Of a DNA stretch of 64,000 nucleotides, positions 60,902 to 64,000 are shown one piece after another (positions within the stretch are counted from its first letter, which is position 1; every line of letters begins with the position of its first letter). Below the pieces are notes generated by a model, which saw only the letters and a program-made list of their open reading frames with translations, ran no database searches and was not told the DNA's origin. The position numbers were made by a program, and so were the translations under genes. The DNA is from Tractidigestivibacter montrealensis. Lineage in GTDB: Bacteria; Actinomycetota; Coriobacteriia; Coriobacteriales; Atopobiaceae. Location: contig NZ_JANSKA010000001.1 of assembly GCF_024741235.1 (NCBI RefSeq), forward strand, positions 124,001-188,000, read 5' to 3'.

Positions 60902-62728
60902 CTACTCCACAACCACTGGCACAAACTGGTACGTGTGGCAGTCCACGTAGCCTCGATTGGTGAGCCGCAGGTCAGGGATGCAGGCAAGCGAGAGAAGCGC
61001 CATGGTCATAAACGGCGAGGGCATGGTGCAGCCCATCTTTGCCCAGGCCGCCTCGGCGCCACGGACCTCGGCGGCGACCTCCTCCACGCTCTTGGGGCTC
61101 ATGAGGCCCAGGATCGGCAGCTTCACCTGGCCGAGCACCTTGCCGTCCTCAACGGCTACCTCGCCGCCACCGCAGTCCACAAGGAGACTTGCCGCCAGGG
61201 CCATGTCCTCATCGTTGTCGCCAATGACCAGCAGGTTGTGGGCATCGTGGGCCACGGTCTGCGCAAGCGCACCATGGATGCCAAAGCCCTTGGCAAAGCC
61301 GTAGGCAAACGAGCCCGTGTTGTGGTGGCGCTCGAAGACAAAGGCCTTAAGGATGTCGTCTGCGGGCGATCCCTCCAGGCAGCCGTCGACCACGGGCACC
61401 TCGAGGTGCTCCTCCTTGGTGATGGTGGAGCCGGCGCTCGAGGTCATCACGCGCACCAGCGCGCGGTCACCCGCGATGGGCGAGCCGTCCGCATGAACGG
61501 CGGGAATGCGGAAGATCTCGGGCTTGATGTCCGCCCCCACGTGCATAGAGTTGAACATGAAGTTGGGCCAGGGATAGGACTCTGGCGAGAAGAGCGCCGC
61601 GCCGTCTTGGGCAACAAGCTCACCGTCGATGAAGGTGTGCGTCACGCGGAAGTCCTTGAGATCCTCGAGAATCACGAGGTCAGCGCACTTGCCCGGCGTG
61701 ACGGAGCCCAGGTCGCGCGACATGCCAAAGCAGTCTGCCACGTTGATCGTGACCATCTGGATGGCCGAGACGGGATCGATGCCATAGCCCACAGCCTTGC
61801 GCAGGATGCGATCGATGTGGCCCTCGGAGACCAGGGTCTCGGGGTGGTTGTCATCAGAGACGAGGTTCACGTGGCGCGTATCGATGTTGTTCTCGGTGAT
61901 AACGTGCGCCAGCTCCTCGAGGTTCTGCCAGGCGGAGCCCTCGCGCAGCTGCGCATACTGGCCCAGGCGGAGCTTGGCGAGCGCCTCTTCGCGCGTGATG
62001 GACTCGTGGCAGCAGGAGATACCGGAGGCGATGTAGGCGTTGAGCTGGCGGTCCGTGTCCGGCACGGTGAAGTGGCCGGTCAGGGTCTTGTCGGCCTTGA
62101 GGGTCTCGTCCATCTCGGAGAGCGGACCCTCGTCGCAGGAAAGGACGCCTGGGTCGTTCATCATCTCGCCAAGACCCACCACGGCGTCCCAGCCCATGGT
62201 CTCGCGAATGTCCTTGGCATCAATCTTGGAACCGGTGTCCTCGAAGCCCGGCACCGCGGGCACGCACGAGCCCGGCGTGACCATGCACTTGAGCGGCACG
62301 CGCTCGGAGTCGCGGATGAGCTCCTTCAACGCGGGCAGGCCAGCGACGTTCATGGCCTCGTGCGGGTCCCAGTAGATGCCGGTTGTGCCGTGCGGCACCA
62401 CGGCGCGGGCGTACTCGGAGGGGCCCACCATGGCAGACTCAACATGGATGTGGCCATCCATGAAGCCCGGCGCCACGTAGCGGCCAGCGGCATCGATAAC
62501 GGTGGTCTTCTCGCCAATGCAGTGCTCGGCCGTGTGGCCACCAATGCCCAGGTACGCAACGCGCCCTGCGGCAACGGCGATGTCTGCGTCCTCAAGGACC
62601 TCGTGCGTGGTGACGCTTACCAGCCGGGCGTGACGAATGACGAGGTCAGCGGGCTCCTGTCCCTGCGCCACGCGGATGAGCGTACGGTTGCATTCCCACA
62701 GTGGACTCTTGCAGAAGCGATTGAGCAT
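60902..62728 (-). CDS. ade: Adenine deaminase
   Basis: A 608-residue amidohydrolase. Metal-binding motif YVAPGFMDGHIHVESAMVGPSEYARAVVPHGTTGIYWDPHE in segments (HxH and the second PHG), then GLGEMMNDPGVL, GHFTVPDTD, NLVSDDNHPETL, and the family's C-terminal HHNTGSFAYGFAKGFGIHGALAQTVAHDAHNLLVIGD. Length and motifs fit AdeC. It converts adenine to hypoxanthine with Fe/Mn. Start ATG 62728 follows GAGAGGGG. Confidence 0.95.
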   Translation of the reverse strand: MLNRFCKSPLWECNRTLIRVAQGQEPADLVIRHARLVSVTTHEVLEDADIAVAAGRVAYLGIGGHTAEHCIGEKTTVIDAAGRYVAPGFMDGHIHVESAMVGPSEYARAVVPHGTTGIYWDPHEAMNVAGLPALKELIRDSERVPLKCMVTPGSCVPAVPGFEDTGSKIDAKDIRETMGWDAVVGLGEMMNDPGVLSCDEGPLSEMDETLKADKTLTGHFTVPDTDRQLNAYIASGISCCHESITREEALAKLRLGQYAQLREGSAWQNLEELAHVITENNIDTRHVNLVSDDNHPETLVSEGHIDRILRKAVGYGIDPVSAIQMVTINVADCFGMSRDLGSVTPGKCADLVILEDLKDFRVTHTFIDGELVAQDGAALFSPESYPWPNFMFNSMHVGADIKPEIFRIPAVHADGSPIAGDRALVRVMTSSAGSTITKEEHLEVPVVDGCLEGSPADDILKAFVFERHHNTGSFAYGFAKGFGIHGALAQTVAHDAHNLLVIGDNDEDMALAASLLVDCGGGEVAVEDGKVLGQVKLPILGLMSPKSVEEVAAEVRGAEAAWAKMGCTMPSPFMTMALLSLACIPDLRLTNRGYVDCHTYQFVPVVVE

Positions 62729-62940
62729 GACAGCCCCTCTCGACGCCCGACTTTTAAATTGTCAAAACGTTACCAGCCCTGTGTTGCGGTGCAGCAACAA
62801 TTCTGCGAGCGGTACGCAAAGGTTTGCTCGGTGTGCAGGCTGTTCGCGCGCAAGGTCGCAGACCGAACGCCGGAATCGCTAACCAATCGAAATCTGCAAA
62901 ATCTTGCCGGACCGCAGGCAATCACGGACTCGTCCAGGGC

Positions 62941-63621
62941 CTAGCGAGAGGAGAGAAGCCCCTTGACCTGGGAGGGGAGCTGGGACGCCACCTCCCGCGC
63001 GACGCCACCCACGTTCTGCACGACCTCCTGCGCGGTGATGGCAGTGTCTCCCAGGGCGTCCGCAATCCCACCGAGGTCGATGCCCGTATCGGTGCCGGAA
63101 CTGGTGCCTTCGGTGCTGCCGGAGCCGTTAGTTCCCGTGGTCGTGGGCGTAGTAGTGCCCGTCGTGGTGCCCATCGTCGTGGTGCTTGACGTAGCGCCGC
63201 TGGAGGCGCCGGCGGCAACGCTCGAAACGGCATCGCTCACGCAGCTTGACACCACCGCAAAGACGAAGAGAGCCACCAGCGCCCCCACCAGCACAAGCGT
63301 GATTCGCTTGAGGTTGGGGCCGCGGTGAGCACCGCGCCCATCGCCGCCGGCGGCGCCACCGTAGCCATAGCCGTAGTAGCTCGTCTGCGAGGGCGAGGGA
63401 ACGGCGTTGCGCACGGGCTCCGGGGCACGCCGGGGAGCCGCAGTCGTGCGGGAGGCCACGGGCGGCGCGTACACCGTGGCGTCGGGGTTCTCGCCGGGAC
63501 GGGCGTACACCGTGGCGTCGGGGTCACCCGCGACCCTTGCGCCACCACCCATCAGTTGCGTCGCATCGTTCTCGACCCCGGAACCACCGCCTATCAGGCG
63601 TGTCTCGTCACTCTCGTCCAT
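62941..63621 (-). CDS. Membrane protein with repeated ATVYA motif and Thr-rich exterior
   Basis: A 226-residue protein from ATG 63621 (GGAGGG upstream). Residues 1-80: repeated short acidic blocks (DETRLIGGG, DATQLMGGG, then DPDATVYARPGENPDATVYAPP), resembling serine/threonine-kinase phosphorylation and FHA-binding sites. One membrane helix at about residues 107-130, then a Thr/Ser/Gly-rich stretch (about 135-175) and an amphipathic C-terminal helix pair (ALGDTAITAQEVVQNVGGVAREVASQL). No enzymatic motif; a signalling or surface-scaffold role is a guess. Confidence 0.65.
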   Translation of the reverse strand: MDESDETRLIGGGSGVENDATQLMGGGARVAGDPDATVYARPGENPDATVYAPPVASRTTAAPRRAPEPVRNAVPSPSQTSYYGYGYGGAAGGDGRGAHRGPNLKRITLVLVGALVALFVFAVVSSCVSDAVSSVAAGASSGATSSTTTMGTTTGTTTPTTTGTNGSGSTEGTSSGTDTGIDLGGIADALGDTAITAQEVVQNVGGVAREVASQLPSQVKGLLSSR

Positions 63622-63672
63622 GCTGCCCTCCCCTCTTAGAATCCAGCTCAGCTCCAAGCCCAAACGGCTGCC

Positions 63673-64000
63673 CTACTCCAGGCCGTCGACGGCAGGCGCC
63701 TCGCCCTCCCACGTGGTGAGACAGGCGTCAAGGCCGCGCTCGACAGCCTCGCGATCCATGTGACGGCCAATAACGCAGAGTCGAACCATGCGGTCGCCCA
63801 CCTTGGAATCCCAGTCGCGGCGCAGCTCGGGGACCTCCTCCATGTTGCGCTTGAGCTCGTCTTCAGGCATGAGCGCCGCCCACTGGCCGTTCTCGGTGAG
63901 CGTGAACTGCTGGCCGGCCTGCTCAAACACGTAGCACATGTCGGGGTCGTTGTTGACCCACATGAGGCCCTTGACGCGGATCACGGACTCGGGCCAGTTG
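63673..64000 (-). CDS. CobW-like GTPase/metallochaperone, C-terminal part
   Basis: The 3' end of a gene that begins beyond the window. The visible 108 residues start NWPESVIRVKGLMWVNNDPDM and continue CYVFEQAGQQFTLTENGQWAA, then RRDWDSKVGDRMVRLCVIGRHMDREA with a short tail. This is the CobW C-terminal domain (PF07683-type) of G3E GTPases, which place zinc, cobalt or other metals. The GTPase half is not in the window, so metal and partner cannot be read. Confidence 0.8.
   Translation of the reverse strand, partial: NWPESVIRVKGLMWVNNDPDMCYVFEQAGQQFTLTENGQWAALMPEDELKRNMEEVPELRRDWDSKVGDRMVRLCVIGRHMDREAVERGLDACLTTWEGEAPAVDGLE

Noticed and set aside
62729-62940. Purine riboswitch ahead of adenine deaminase
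   Set aside because: The conserved purine-riboswitch loop and junction sequences were not found in the 212-bp gap on the minus strand.
60935-62944. A 669-codon plus-strand frame opposite adenine deaminase
   Set aside because: No motif and the opposite strand is a full adenine deaminase.
1-64000. Prophage, integrase or att sites
   Set aside because: No integrase, terminase, capsid or tail gene is present; the accessory genes are single toxin-antitoxin pairs and short repeats.
1-64000. tRNA or rRNA genes
   Set aside because: Reading the gaps I saw no cloverleaf with a GTTCRA T-loop and CCA end and no rRNA-like block; a covariance-model scan could still find one.

Overview
The window is GC-rich, densely coded chromosomal DNA from a low-oxygen, sugar-fermenting bacterium. 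Gene content (phosphoketolase, many GPH-type sugar symporters and intracellular or Tat-exported glycosidases, ECF riboflavin transport, Se/S mobilisation genes, numerous small toxin-antitoxin pairs) and the codon use fit a Coriobacteriia/Atopobiaceae (Olsenella-like) gut or rumen actinobacterium. That placement is an inference from content, not from a marker gene; no rRNA or tRNA gene was seen.

Layout. 1-7 kb: truncated LOR/SDH-region (TIGR00300-like) gene, a DUF1905-DUF2200 fusion, a Spx/ArsC-like protein, a stand-alone JetD-like (DUF2220) Toprim protein with a long Pro/Ala linker, then a divergent sulfur/selenium mobilisation cluster (cysteine desulfurase, YedE transporter, TusA-like carrier, DUF3343). 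7-12 kb: phosphoketolase behind a LacI-type operator, a repeat-rich 850-bp gap, a LacI regulator and a TPR-like membrane protein. 12.4-13.2 kb: Phd/RelE-ParE pair. 13-18 kb: Tat lipoprotein GH3 divergent from a LytTR regulator with a degenerate histidine kinase. 18-33 kb: rhaB-rhaA-rhaD, a GPH symporter, GH78+GH2 operon, a 4-TM protein coupled to a domain-permuted GH3, and an RpiR regulator. 33-39 kb: accessory zone with a TMEM175-type channel, MITE-like elements, an ArfB-like release factor, a MNT/HEPN-like pair with an amber-interrupted partner, a broken tannase fused end to end with a truncated DUF6179 gene, DUF6323, BFD-DUF1653 fusion, HAD phosphatase. 39-46 kb: second rhamnoside operon (GPH symporter, GH78, GH3). 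46-49 kb: HicAB and two SDR-type epimerases divergent from an AraC regulator. 51-54 kb: PFL/UPF0210 protein and an AbiEi/DUF559-like gene boxed by inverted copies of a 127-bp repeat. 54-64 kb: murB, HPP-like membrane protein, FMN riboswitch-ribU-ecfAA-ecfT, flavodoxin-type reductase, yfbR, adenine deaminase, a Thr-rich membrane protein, and the end of a CobW-like GTPase.

How it works together. Two symporter/GH78 loci plus rhaBAD form a complete route from plant rhamnosides to dihydroxyacetone phosphate and lactaldehyde; the GH2, three GH3 enzymes and the broken tannase suggest a lifestyle of stripping sugars and galloyl groups from plant polyphenol glycosides. Pentose and hexose phosphates can then be split by phosphoketolase. 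Three dispersed repeat families (a 31-bp perfect palindrome, a 127-bp inverted-end element, a 250-bp element with 66-bp ends) punctuate intergenic space; the 127-bp element is paired in inverted orientation around a nuclease-fold gene, the strongest candidate here for an undescribed mobile cargo unit.
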